This document shows, one piece after another, positions 12,101 to 23,100 of a DNA stretch of 64,000 nt (position 1 is its first letter; each line of letters opens with the position of its first letter). The notes beneath the pieces are model-generated. The model searched no databases and was not told where the DNA came from. It was given only the letters and a program-made list of their open reading frames with translations. This DNA comes from Gyrodactylus bullatarudis (taxonomy: Eukaryota > Platyhelminthes > Monogenea > Gyrodactylidea > Gyrodactylidae), in the NCBI GenBank assembly GCA_012064415.1, contig SSNU01000155.1, positions 248,001 through 312,000 on the forward strand. The letters are read 5' to 3'. A program made the position numbers and the translations under genes.

Positions 12101-13669
12101 AAGTATAAATAAAGTATATTTTAAATAACAATAAATTTTTTTCATTTTTGTGTATTCCCTGTTTAAAAATAGATTGATTTCACACAGCAAGACTGAGGCA
12201 ATGCGTGCTTTTAGTTTATTTAAAAAAATATTTTCTCCCTGATTGATTTATACTTTGAAACAAGAATTTGGTATTTATTGAACAAAGTTTCAATGATTTT
12301 TTTCTTTGGAGAATTTTCCCTAAAACAAATTATCAAATGAATAGAAAATTTCAATTAATCTAATTCACTTGAATTTGATTGAAATTTTATTCCTCCATAT
12401 GATATTTTGAAAAAAAGATAATAAAAAAAGGAATAATTTTTCCACTGCTCTAGATTTGGGACATTATCTCAAATTTATTGATTTCTTTCTGTCTAACAAA
12501 GAGCTTTGAAAGAGGAGCCCCTATCCTATGCACACAAGAGTGGTTAATAAAATCTTATCGATCGAAAGATTTCATCAAAGTTTCCTATATGCTGATTTAT
12601 TCATCTCTGCTAGGCGGATCATCATCAAGAGAGCGACTGTTGGTATTCCCTTTCAGTCTAATTTTACTCATAAGCCTAAGCTCATGAAGAGGCTAGAATA
12701 TCTCTAAAATAATGGAATCTATTCCGAGTGAAGCCTCAAAAAATATTAAGAACTTGGATTGCTGATTTTTCATGATTGATAACTCCTAGGGGAGAGAGGG
12801 TAGTATACTTTCTTTCAAGTGCACAAGATATTTTTATTTTTAGGTCATTCATAGTTTAGTTGGTTGCCTAGACACCAGAAATAGAATTGAAATAAGCATC
12901 AACTAAACTAATAAACAAAAGCTTTCTCTAGCAAGAGAATACGTTTTATATTTATTTTATTACTGATTAAGGGAGACTAAATTAAATCGAGCACGAGTTC
13001 AAGACCCACATTTGTTGTATTCATTATTTACGATTATCCGAATATGCCATTTCCTATCAATAGGTGAAAACTGTCGATAAGATGATGAACTGGCCTAAAT
13101 TCTCCCCTAGACAATACTGCAGAAGCTGTTTGATTTGCATCTTCTAGGAGATACTAGCAATTACTCCTGACTCAGTAAATATTTTGAATATTTTTGAAAT
13201 CTATCCATTAAAGTTTCTTCCCAGATGAAGCAGTATGTTAAGAGTATAGCAAAGTAATTTAGAACAAAAATTCAAGTTGTATCATGTGACAAAGATTAAT
13301 AAAATACACGAAAAAGGTCACTAGCCAGCCATACATTCATGCAGCAGTAGCAGTAGCTACAATTGAATAACCAAATACATTCCATCTAAATCTAAGCTGC
13401 TACAATTTATCTCAGGCACAACATGCATGAAATTAACCAACAGTTGAAAGAGTTTAACCTCATTCTTTCCTAACCTCTAGATTGTTTTGCATTTATTATT
13501 TATACGACTTGTTACAATGGGGCTTTTTTTTCTCAATTGTTTTTTTATTTCCTTCATCATTCCATTAAACAAAAACAGCTTGAAGGAATTGTGAGAATGA
13601 GTCCAAAACCAATACTTTTTTTAGATAAAAATATACTTACATTTTCATATACGTCCGGATAATTGGAAA
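9116..13669. other. Gene-poor region downstream of p38 kinase
   Basis: No protein-coding frame I can support. Contents: p38 3' UTR with AATAAA at 9216-9221, the piggyBac-like MITE at 9361-9671, a C-run at 9842-9850, short CT tracts near 10046-10057 and 10103-10118, and a TAG repeat near 11880-11896. The rest is AT-rich unique-looking sequence. Confidence 0.5.
9361..9671. mobile_element. Candidate piggyBac-like MITE (~303 bp) with TTAA target duplication
   Basis: TTAA at 9361-9364 is followed by CCCTTGAA. The other end, TTCAAGGG at 9660-9667, is followed by TTAA at 9668-9671. TTAA duplication plus CCC termini is the piggyBac superfamily pattern. The perfect terminal inverted repeat is only 8 bp; further matching is patchy. 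There is no transposase inside, so it would be non-autonomous. The short repeat means chance is not excluded. Confidence 0.45.
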
Positions 13670-13840
13670 TATTCATCAATTAAAATTTTAACAAAAGAAT
13701 TATATTCAATGAGATATGTACATTTCCCCAGGTCTCGTCAGTCTCAATTCCTGGTTCAATATTTAATAAAAATGGTTATAATGAAAAATTTTGAATGAAA
13801 TTCTTTTGAGCAACTCCAATTGATGAAAAACCAAAAAACT
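13670..13840. repeat. Left inverted repeat of Penelope-like element
   Basis: Reverse complement of 15368-15549. It begins TATTCATCAATT and ends CCAAAAAACT. It is nearly identical to the right arm except for about 11 extra bases in the right arm near 15409-15419 and a G/C difference in the ribozyme-like core. Confidence 0.9.
13710..13746 (-). ncRNA. Hammerhead-ribozyme-like motif in left repeat
   Basis: On the minus strand: UGAGA, core CUGACGA, GACCUGGG, GAAA, then palindromic AUGUACAU and UCUCA, which pairs with UGAGA (stem I, 5 bp). The base before GAAA is G where the right arm has C, which removes the first pair of stem II. Stem II is therefore not convincing, and activity is doubtful. Confidence 0.4.
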
Positions 13841-13871
13841 TGTCTAGTAGGTAGAAAAGAAAAATTAAAAA

Positions 13872-15367
13872 TCAATTGGGCCATGGCAGTTCCAAATTGT
13901 GTGTATGGTTCTTTTGAATGCACAAATTTGGGTCTTCCTTCATAATATAGAACTTTTCCCTGATTTTAAGATTGTCGCTTGTATTTCTGTAAATTACCTC
14001 GAAATTTCTTTCATTCGCCTCGCATCCGCATCTGTCAATATGTTTCTTAATTGATGAGCTGTTCTTGTTCAAGTGCTCATTGATCCTAGTTCCTAATCTT
14101 CTTTTTGTTCTACCTATATACCTAGCTCCACATGATGCTTCAAAGCAGTAAATGAGATTCGATTGTTCCGATTCTTTCAGCTTATCTTTAAGTTAAGATT
14201 TGAATAGACTTGTGGTCTTGTATACAACCTTCAATTGTATATCATTATAAAGTTCATTTACAAGTGAATTCAATTTTCTTCTTAATTCGTAGCTGTATCC
14301 GTCTCCTTTAAAATTTAATTTTATGGAAATAGGGATAGCACCTTCAGTTTGTTCTTCTTCTACTGGTTGTGTTGCTTCATCTTCAAAAGCTTTTTGTAAA
14401 TATCTTTCAGGGTATCCGTTTTCTTTCAGTCTTTCTCGGATTTCATTAATCTCATTTAATACTTCTTCTTCACTAACTATTCTTTTGACCCTTTTCACAA
14501 GTCCTATTATTAATCCTGATTTATAACTTTTGGGACAAAAACTCGAGAAATGTAAATATTTTATTGTGTCTGTTTTCTTCCTATATATGTTTCTTTTTAA
14601 ACCCCCGTCTGGTTTTCTTGTCAACTTTACATCTAAGAAACTTATCGAGTCTTCTATCTCCTGTTCTTTTGTGAATTTGATATTTCGGTGGATCAGATTC
14701 ATTTCCCTGAAGAATTCGGCGGTGGAAGCTTCTTGTTTCGTAACAATGAACGTATCATCTACATATCTGACATACATATCAGTGTATCGTTCTATTAAAT
14801 CTTCCATCCTGTTCTTTTCTAAATATCCTAAGAAAATATCTGCCAACAACGGACTGAGTAGAGATCCCATAGCTATCCCGTCTTTTTGGATGTATACCTG
14901 ATCCTGGAATGATAAGGGCACGTTGGTGCAACAAATTCTTAATATCTTGACGATTTCTTCTCCACTTAACTCAAAACTGTCTCTATTATTGTCTATGATA
15001 TCTAATGTTTCTTCTATAGGAATATTCGGGAATAACGTATTGATATCTAATGATATCATTTCTTTTGATCCTAATTGATAATCCTTAACACTTTCAACGA
15101 ATTGGAATACATCTTTAGTTGTGTATCGATTAAAGTGGTTGTAAACCGGTTTCAGGATGTTTAATAACCATTTTACTAAGTTGTGTTGGGGACTTGCTGA
15201 TATATCCAATATTGGCCTCATAGGTAAGATATCCGGTAAGCTTTCGCAATCAATTTTATGTGTCTTGGATAGGAAATAAAGTCGTGACAGCATTGAGTTT
15301 TTTCTCAAAATTTTGTCCTTTAATCTCACATCTAGTAAACCCTTCCTATACAACTCTAACGTAGAAA
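13872..15367 (-). pseudogene. Penelope-like reverse transcriptase / GIY-YIG nuclease, broken
   Basis: The RT part (15353 down to 14193, about 386 residues) has the conserved blocks LSRLYFLSKTHK, ISLDINTLFPNIPIEETL, DGIAMGSLLSPLLADIF and the catalytic box YVRYVDDTFIV, followed by thumb and connector sequence. An in-frame TAA at 14195-14193 ends it. In the same frame beyond the stop, IYCFEASCGARYIGRTKRRL and INEHLNKNSS form a GIY-YIG endonuclease domain ending at a TGA (13874-13872). In intact elements these domains are one protein that nicks DNA and primes reverse transcription. The N-terminal domain is absent: the frame opens just inside the right repeat arm. Either the stop is read through or, more likely, the copy has decayed. 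Confidence 0.88.
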
Positions 15368-15549
15368 AGTTTTTTGGTTTTTCATCAATTGGAGTTGCTC
15401 AAAAGAATACTACTACAATTTCATTCAAAATTTTTCATTATAACCATTTTTATTAAATATTGAACCAGGAATTGAGACTGACGAGACCTGGCGAAATGTA
15501 CATATCTCATTGAATATAATTCTTTTGTTAAAATTTTAATTGATGAATA
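15368..15549. repeat. Right inverted repeat of Penelope-like element
   Basis: Reverse complement of the left arm. It contains the better-preserved hammerhead-like core and about 11 extra bases (ACTACTACAA-type) not in the left arm. Confidence 0.9.
15473..15509 (+). ncRNA. Hammerhead-ribozyme-like motif in right repeat
   Basis: On the plus strand (antisense to the RT): UGAGA (15473-15477), CUGACGA core (15478-15484), short helix II region GACCUGGC, GAAA (15493-15496), palindromic stem III AUGUACAU, cleavage position after A15504 (AUA triplet, an allowed NUH), then UCUCA (15505-15509) closing a 5-bp stem I. All invariant core bases of a type I hammerhead are present. Helix II has only two Watson-Crick pairs and an A-G mismatch, the main weakness. 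Hammerheads are established in terminal repeats of Penelope-like elements, which raises the prior. Confidence 0.55.
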
Positions 15550-16641
15550 CTTTTTTTTACTCTGTACAAGTCAGCCTGTTTGATCTTCATTCAAGTTCTG
15601 ATTCGGTATTCTGGGGAATGGGTCTGAATTGATTACAACTCTTGTGAAAAAGAACAAACGACTCAAAAGTACCATGAGAAATCTTCAAGTTTCATCGATG
15701 AGAATTCCCATGTCCTTATTATTACGTTAGCTTGAAAATCTTTGCCTCTTAAAACTCTATACCTCTGAATCAGATGATCTGATAGACTTAGGTTGCTTAG
15801 GTTACTCATTCATCTATAGTAAATGTAGGAATCGATTGTCTAATAATTATAATAATCAATCTCTCATTCTGTAGGACTTTAAGAAGCTAGACTAAAAGTA
15901 CATTTAGTTTCTTTCGAATTAATCTTGAAGTGAAGATTCGTTATCCATTCATTCTTCCTAGTATTCTGTATGTATCATCTGCCAAGGAACAGCTAGTTTG
16001 GGAATAAAATTATCCCAAGCAAATGATTTGGAATGATTCACGCTTCATCCATGATCGATATTTCAAAGGATCATAAACATTTCATCCTGTATGAGGATAC
16101 CTGCAAAAGAAGACAGGAAAGAAAAAAACGAATCCTTCAAATTCAAATGAAGCCATAAATGTCTAGATTTCAGGTTGAAGACATTCTGAGAATCTAGTTT
16201 TTATAGGCATGTCTGTGTAAAAAGGGGGAAAGACTTTGAAAATGTTTATTGATTTCTGACTTGGGTATAAAAATAATTAAGGGAGAGGATCAATTTTTCC
16301 CATTGCTCCACAATTTTGCCAAGTTTTTTACTTTATTCCTGGAAGAGGAAAAATTGAAATAAAAATTCATAGAAACAAGAGATCTCCCGATTAGGAGTGA
16401 AAATTGTAAAGTTGATCAATAGACTCTTATTCTGTTAGTGAATAATCTTGATTGAAATTAACAAAATTGTGAACAACTTGTCCATATTTTTGTCCACTTC
16501 ATTCAAATCCTGCCTGACTAGCAATACTTTCCCCTTTTTTATGGATCTTTTTGACAATTCACACACACACTGTGGTAATCACAAGAATACAATCTCTTTC
16601 AAGATGAACATACTGTTCCCAACTATAGAGTTTAACTAAAG

Positions 16642-17130
16642 CTAGTTGACATGATGATGAGAATTTACTTTTTTTACAAGAAACTCAATATTTTTCTCAG
16701 GAAAGTCAGAAAAAAAAATTATTTTTTGAATTCCATAATGAAATGAGCCAATAAGTAAAGGAAATTTTTAAAAAATTCTGAAAAAATTCAATCTGACCAA
16801 AATTAGACCGTTTTTCGAATTTTGAAAATGCCCCGAATTCCCACTTTTTCAACTTTTTAGCTCAAAATTTTTATCGATTCCAGATATTTGAAGCAGTTAA
16901 ATGCAGATATTCGAGATGAGCATCAGACAAAGAATTCTAATTCGGCCGTGGAGGTAGAGAGAAGATCTACTCATTTCAAGGAAAAGTTAATCTTTTGAAT
17001 TTTGGATCATTCCCCTTCGTGTTAATCATTTTATGATGGAATTCGAAAATAAAATTTTTTCCTGACTTTCCTGAGAAAAATATTGAATTTTTTGTAAAAA
17101 AAGGTAAATTCTCATCTTCATGTCAATTAG
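16642..17130. mobile_element. Fold-back (inverted-repeat) element, about 490 bp
   Basis: Left arm 16642-16740 (TAGTTGACATGATGATGAG..., through TTTCTCAGGAAAGTCAG to GAATTCCAT) is the imperfect reverse complement of right arm 17030-17130. The arms are about 95-100 bp with scattered mismatches and small indels. The ~290 bp interior has no reading frame. Size and shape fit a non-autonomous DNA transposon or MITE. I could not assign a superfamily or a clear target duplication. Confidence 0.7.
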
Positions 17131-20100
17131 GTTTACTCTCATGTACCACAAGAAATTAGGAATTAGTTTGTATTATACTCTAAATGGAATTTAAATATAA
17201 ATGATACCTCTATCTATCTACAGAGTCTTTGCTCAACGAATGGAAGGAATTGAATTAAATTTGGAAATTGAATTATTCGCTTTTAGAGTTCTTTCAAATT
17301 AATTTCCCAGTAGAATCACATTCAATTACTCAAATTTAAATGGTCTTCCTAATAACTGGAAGTGGACTCTGCCCCATCCCCCAGAGATATTTCAATTCTA
17401 CGTATACTACTTAAAAAGTGAATATGGCCAAAAGCTAAAAGCTTCCTTGTTGAAAAGTAAAGTCCATTGAAAATTGACATAGAGTAACTAGAATTCATCA
17501 GCTGGTTCCTTTCTTTTCTGAGGACTCTTGGAGATTTTTTTATTTTTAATTTTGTTGAAAAAAAACAGTTGGCAAGGCTAGTCACTGAACACTGAAATTT
17601 GTACTTTTAATTAAATTATGGTTAACAACATTTTATTTTCACACCGACTAAACTACAGTAACAAAAAAAAAACAATAATAAAATTGAAAATCCTCATGGG
17701 CTTCCTCCCATAGAGGTGATGCATACAGGAGTGATAAACATTCTAAAATTAGATGAAATAAATACAGAAGTGGCCCATCTCTACTAATGAAATGTGTGTA
17801 GATATAGAATAGAATGTGCCCCCAGTTGTGTAAACTTGCATTGGGAGATTTGTGTTCCTTTTCTTTCAGCAAACTATAGAGATTCCAAATGATTTAATGT
17901 GATCTGTCAGTTAAAAAAAGAGGAGAGAAACTTTCTCCATAGCAATAGAAACTCTCTTTTTTATTCCGTTGAACAGCAGCCAGCCAGCCATAACATGATG
18001 ATGATATAAACAAATTATTGTTTTCCATCAAAAACAATAAACAGAAATTCTCTCGGATAATTTCCAATTACTGGCAACTGGATTATCTCGTTTCATTCAT
18101 GGTAGGGTAGCAATAACTGGGATAACAGTTTCGTTTAGTAGAATAATAATAACACTCTAAATACATATCAAATAGATATTCAAGAACTGTAGCTTGTACA
18201 GATAAGTACAGTGCATACACTGAGAATTACATATGCCTCCATCATGGGAGTTTCTTTCTTTGTGTGGGCTTCAATCTTTTCTGTCCAAAGGGGTTTTTTC
18301 TTTCTAGTCCAGATCCAGTTCAAGGAGAAAAATTCATCCTAAATGGAAGCTGCTGAACATCTATCACCTCTGCTAATGACATTGAAATGATCTTCATCTG
18401 ATTTATTTGATTTCAATTACATTTTATCATGTTTTGTTCTGATTTTCTTGTTTTCTTCAAGTCTACCATCCCATCTTTGCCAATTTAAATGCTTATTCGA
18501 CACAGAAATAAATAACAATGAATGATCACATCTTGGTAAGAGATTCAAATCCTAAAACTTTACAAGTAAATAACTGAATATACACAAGATTTAACAAGAA
18601 TTTCCATCATCCCTGAGATATTAGCGTAATACTATCTAACTGTAGAATGTCTATCCTGTAGAATAGTTTTTATAATTATTCATTCATTCATTAAGCAAAA
18701 GTTAGTTAGTTTATCATTAATATTTTTGGGCAAGTTTTGCATTTGTGCGAATTTACAATTCTGTACTAACTAAACACACACACACACAAACCACCACTGA
18801 ATGTGGATGCATAAAAAGAAGTAAATTGAAGAGAGAGAGAGAGAGATAACAGCAGGTATTTTTAATCAAACTCAGAATCAAAAATGTCAATCATACTTGT
18901 TTTTTATTCATTCTTCTTCTCTCTTCTTTTTCTAACAAAGTAAATTTGTTCCAAGTTTTATTATTAACCAGCACCTATCTGTGTATAATATAATAATAGG
19001 CAATGCCGTAGGAAGGATGTAAAAAGATAGCACTACTATGGAAATTTTCTTTCCGTCCTCCATCAACTTGAATATTTCCTAATTGACTTGTGAGTAGTCT
19101 CCTTGTAAAGTCCATTTTATCAGAGGAGGGGAGTAGGGGAGGGTTTGTTTTGCATAAAGTGGATCAGGACAAGTTACAACATCTTTATAATTCAATAATA
19201 ACTAAAAATAAATAAACATTGTTCATTGCATGTATCGTATCTTCTATCCATACTATTATTCATTCAAAAATGATATGAATTCTAAATTTGAAGAGTTAGA
19301 AGAGGATGGAGATCACGCTGTGATTACTTGAGGGGTTGGGCTATCTACTGTATTTATCTATAGATGAATAAATCTCTTCACTTCCACCTTTTAGTTTAGT
19401 CTAGGGGATATGAGAGATAGAGAGAGAGAGAGAGAGGAAGACTGATACGGTCCACTTGAAAAAAACAATCGTATATTTGTTAAATGTCTTCTAGTCAAGA
19501 AACATCATTAAAAGTGCTCAACTTCCGGATAGGAATCATCTAGAATAATAAAAAAAATACACTGAAGAGAGCCTAATCATTTTTGCGAAAATCAAGTCTT
19601 TTATTAAAGTGACCCTTGATTAGATTCTTGAAGGAATATACTGACTTTGTTAGCTCACATCAGAGATCCTCTCCTACTGTCAATTAGGAAGAAATCCTAG
19701 TTTGGATGATCGTGATCATTACTTTTATTCTATGATATACTATACTAGTAATAATGAGATGGAGTGAATGTAGCAACAGTTGTTCCCTGCTATCACGTTG
19801 TATTTCCTTATGGGATTGATGATGATCATTGATTACATTTCACTGGCGGTCTTTTTTGTTTCTCATATATTAAACAAGCATAAAAATATCTTGAAATAAA
19901 AGTGTATAATCAAGAGATCTGTATGTGCATTAGATATATGGGGTAAATTATATTATTATCATCACTAAATATGTTACATTGTATACAGCTGAAGGAGAAT
20001 AAAGGGTTACTTCGGTAGGAAGACCTCTTTGTGTCTCTCCCTCCCCTCCACTCCAGCCCCTCTGGAGGTATTTGCACACTTTCAACTGATTGAGGATTAC

Positions 20101-23100
20101 CCTTAACATCATTGTAGGCTAAGGAAAGCACTTGAATTACTTTTTTATTATTCTTTCAATAGATCTACAATTTACCAGCTTCAAAACAAGATGAAGAATA
20201 ATTGCAGTTGAATGAATAAAATGATCATCATAAGGATTCATTATTTTTGTCTAAGAGAAATACACCCAGAAGAGGCAATAGAGAGAGAGAGAGAGAGTAT
20301 TATTTTCATTTCAAGTTCGTCGGCACAGCTACCCTCATTCTGTGTTCCATTCCCTTGTTTCCGAGATAAATAAATAGATAGATAGATTTGCCTGAAATAA
20401 AAACCAAGAGAGGGTTTGTTGTAAAATTACTAGCTGCCCTCATGAAAATCTCTTTATATTTTTATTATTCTACACGTCTTCTTCTCTTCACCCATAGGTT
20501 CCGCATAGCCAATGGAACCCTCTTCTTAGATTGTACCTCATGATACAACTTTTTGCTCTAATCGACTCGTGTGATTTTCATTCAAAAATGGAATGGAAAA
20601 ATAATGTAAGGCTATATCATCTAAAAATGATTATTATCTCACATTTTATGAATTCATTACATTCCTGAAGGTGGAATTCTCTGGAAACTTTCACTTCACA
20701 CTGGGATATTTTTTCATAATAAATAAACTTTTATGGGATGATCTGGGGAAAAAATGAATTCAAATGGCTTCACTCGTAATGCTACAAGTAAGAAATGAGA
20801 AATTTCCCAGGTAATAACGACGTGATATGTTTTTTCGTCTACATTGCACACTACTTGTATATATGTTGTTTCGTCTTGTTTGAGTGAAATAATAAAGTAG
20901 TAATACACTGCACAGTACAAGGAAGGGATGAATTTTCTTTTTTTAATGTTCTAGAGTTCACACACAAATTTTAACAAATTCTCTTTTTCTCTCTCTATGA
21001 TATTTCAACAAAAACATTGATCATAAATATACATTGTATATGGAGTTATTGTCAATTTTTATCTTCCTACTTGTCAGCGAGTAGATAAACTGAAGGAATA
21101 ATGTGTACAGCTTTGTTATAATTTTGGCGAGAATCTTAATTTGTTAGGAGAGATGTATATTACAAGAGAGGGAATCTTCATCATCCTTCTACTGGCACAA
21201 AGCATACTACTAACAAGTAAGCATAAATTTAAAATCTACAAGGGACTGTATTATTGGCAGCAACAACCAGTACTCCCTGTAGTAATAGAGAGAGAATTTC
21301 CATTTCCTTCCTCCTAACACAGAAAATTTTTGACAGAAAAAAAACTATTTTTCAGTATTAATAATAAAAGTATCATGATGTAAAAGAAAAACAAGGGGAG
21401 ATTTATCTTAAAGGCATAAGCTGTTCACTTCTTGACTTTTATCTCCCATTCTTTTTGTTCCATTCTGCTTCAGGTAACTGATTCACTACTAATTTTTTAC
21501 TATCCTGACAAAATCGATCAGATAAAATTGACGACTAAAGATTAAAATTCAAAAGGGCATAATTCGATAGACTTCTCTTTCACGAACATGTTATTCAACT
21601 AAAAAGAGGTCGATTGACCTACCTGAGTATTAGCCAGCGAGTAATAAATAGACTACCTGATTCAGGGATCAGTTATTAGGATAAACACGCATAAATTTTC
21701 CTTGGGGATCCAATCCTTTTTGAATAAATAAACATCTTCAAATGTCATACAGATTCAAATTAAATAATATTTCTCAAAGGGACATAACCTCTCTCTCCAT
21801 CCCACCCCCTCCCACACACACACATACACAAATTTACCTGCATGAAATTACCCGGATTTTGTGTAAAAGTATAAAAGGAAGGATCAATTATAATCTTTAT
21901 TTAATACATCCATTCAAAGCTATAGCACTGAGATTGTACAATGTTCCTTATCCATGTTTGATATATCAATTTTAATAAAGTTATTATACACAATAATAAA
22001 CAACAGAGCTGAAGAGAGCAAGATAAAAATCTTCCATGCAAAGTTTATCCTCTCTCCCTCTCGCTCATCGTCTCGATGCTGCATCAAATATTTTTGTTAA
22101 AAACATTGTCCTTTTTCTAGTTCAACGATATTTTTCGATTTTTTAATACTTTTCCTTCTTTTTTTAGTGAAATAAAATCTTTGCAATATCAACTGAAGCA
22201 ATTAAAGTTTTATCTGTATTTCCTTTCACTGCAGGGGAAATACCTGTTGGGTCTAATTGGCCAAACAGTAAATAAAACAGTAATAAGGAGGAAATTTGTC
22301 ATAGAAAGACTAGACATTTGGAACATTGAAACCATGCATTTAATTGAGAAAATATGAAAATAAATCAGTTATAAAAGTCAAAATCATACTGGCAAAGTTT
22401 GAGTTTTGATTGCTACAGAAATGATTCTTTCAGTGCACTGCACACCCCAACCTGAAATTGTTAATTATATCTCTTACAAGGCTTCAACATCAACACATAC
22501 AGTGCCTATTGATATTCAAATTTATTTTGTTTCATTAATTAATCGATAGATATATATGTGCTATGGTTTCATATCCATAAAAGAATCCAAGATATAAAAA
22601 AATACACATCAAAATTTTATGATACATCAAACTGTGTTTATGGCTTCTTCTTTAAATAGGATGAGATGAGATCATGATCTATCTTGAGATTTCATTCTTT
22701 ATTTTACAGATTAAACATTTTATTTTATTTTGAACAGCTCCAATCTGTTCATAATATCATCCGATAGCAATGGGTGGATGCGAACAGAATTCATTAGCAG
22801 ACTTGTTGTTGCATAATCCTCTTCCCTATTCGCCAAGAGGAATGGTTGCAGGGTTAAAAATCAATAATCTTAATACAGTTTAAACTTTGATTTCAAGGCT
22901 AATTTGAATATTTGAATAAAATGGAATCTTGAAAAATCCATTATTTTCATGCAAATTTCCATTCTCCATCTCTCTACTAGAGATTTTCAAATTGCTCATA
23001 ATTCTTTGCTGGTAACAAAAATTCTTCTTCTCTCCACTAAAAGATATAACGATATTAATACTGTATAAAATATTTATTTTTTAAATTTGTAATGTATGTA

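Larger units (their letters stand above)
13670..15549 (-). mobile_element. Penelope-like retroelement flanked by inverted repeats
   Basis: A 1.88 kb unit: inverted repeats (13670-13840 and 15368-15549) flank a reverse transcriptase and a GIY-YIG nuclease reading on the minus strand. RT plus a C-terminal GIY-YIG domain and terminal repeats that may be inverted are characteristic of Penelope-like elements. The N-terminal part of the usual ORF is missing and the frame has an internal stop, so this copy is probably dead. No target-site duplication was recognised at the outer ends. Confidence 0.85.

Noticed and set aside
12478..12687. 69-codon plus-strand frame.
   Set aside because: No homology, splice context or domain; likely chance.
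14323..14901. Plus-strand open frames opposite the reverse transcriptase.
   Set aside because: Antisense shadows of the Penelope-like coding sequence.
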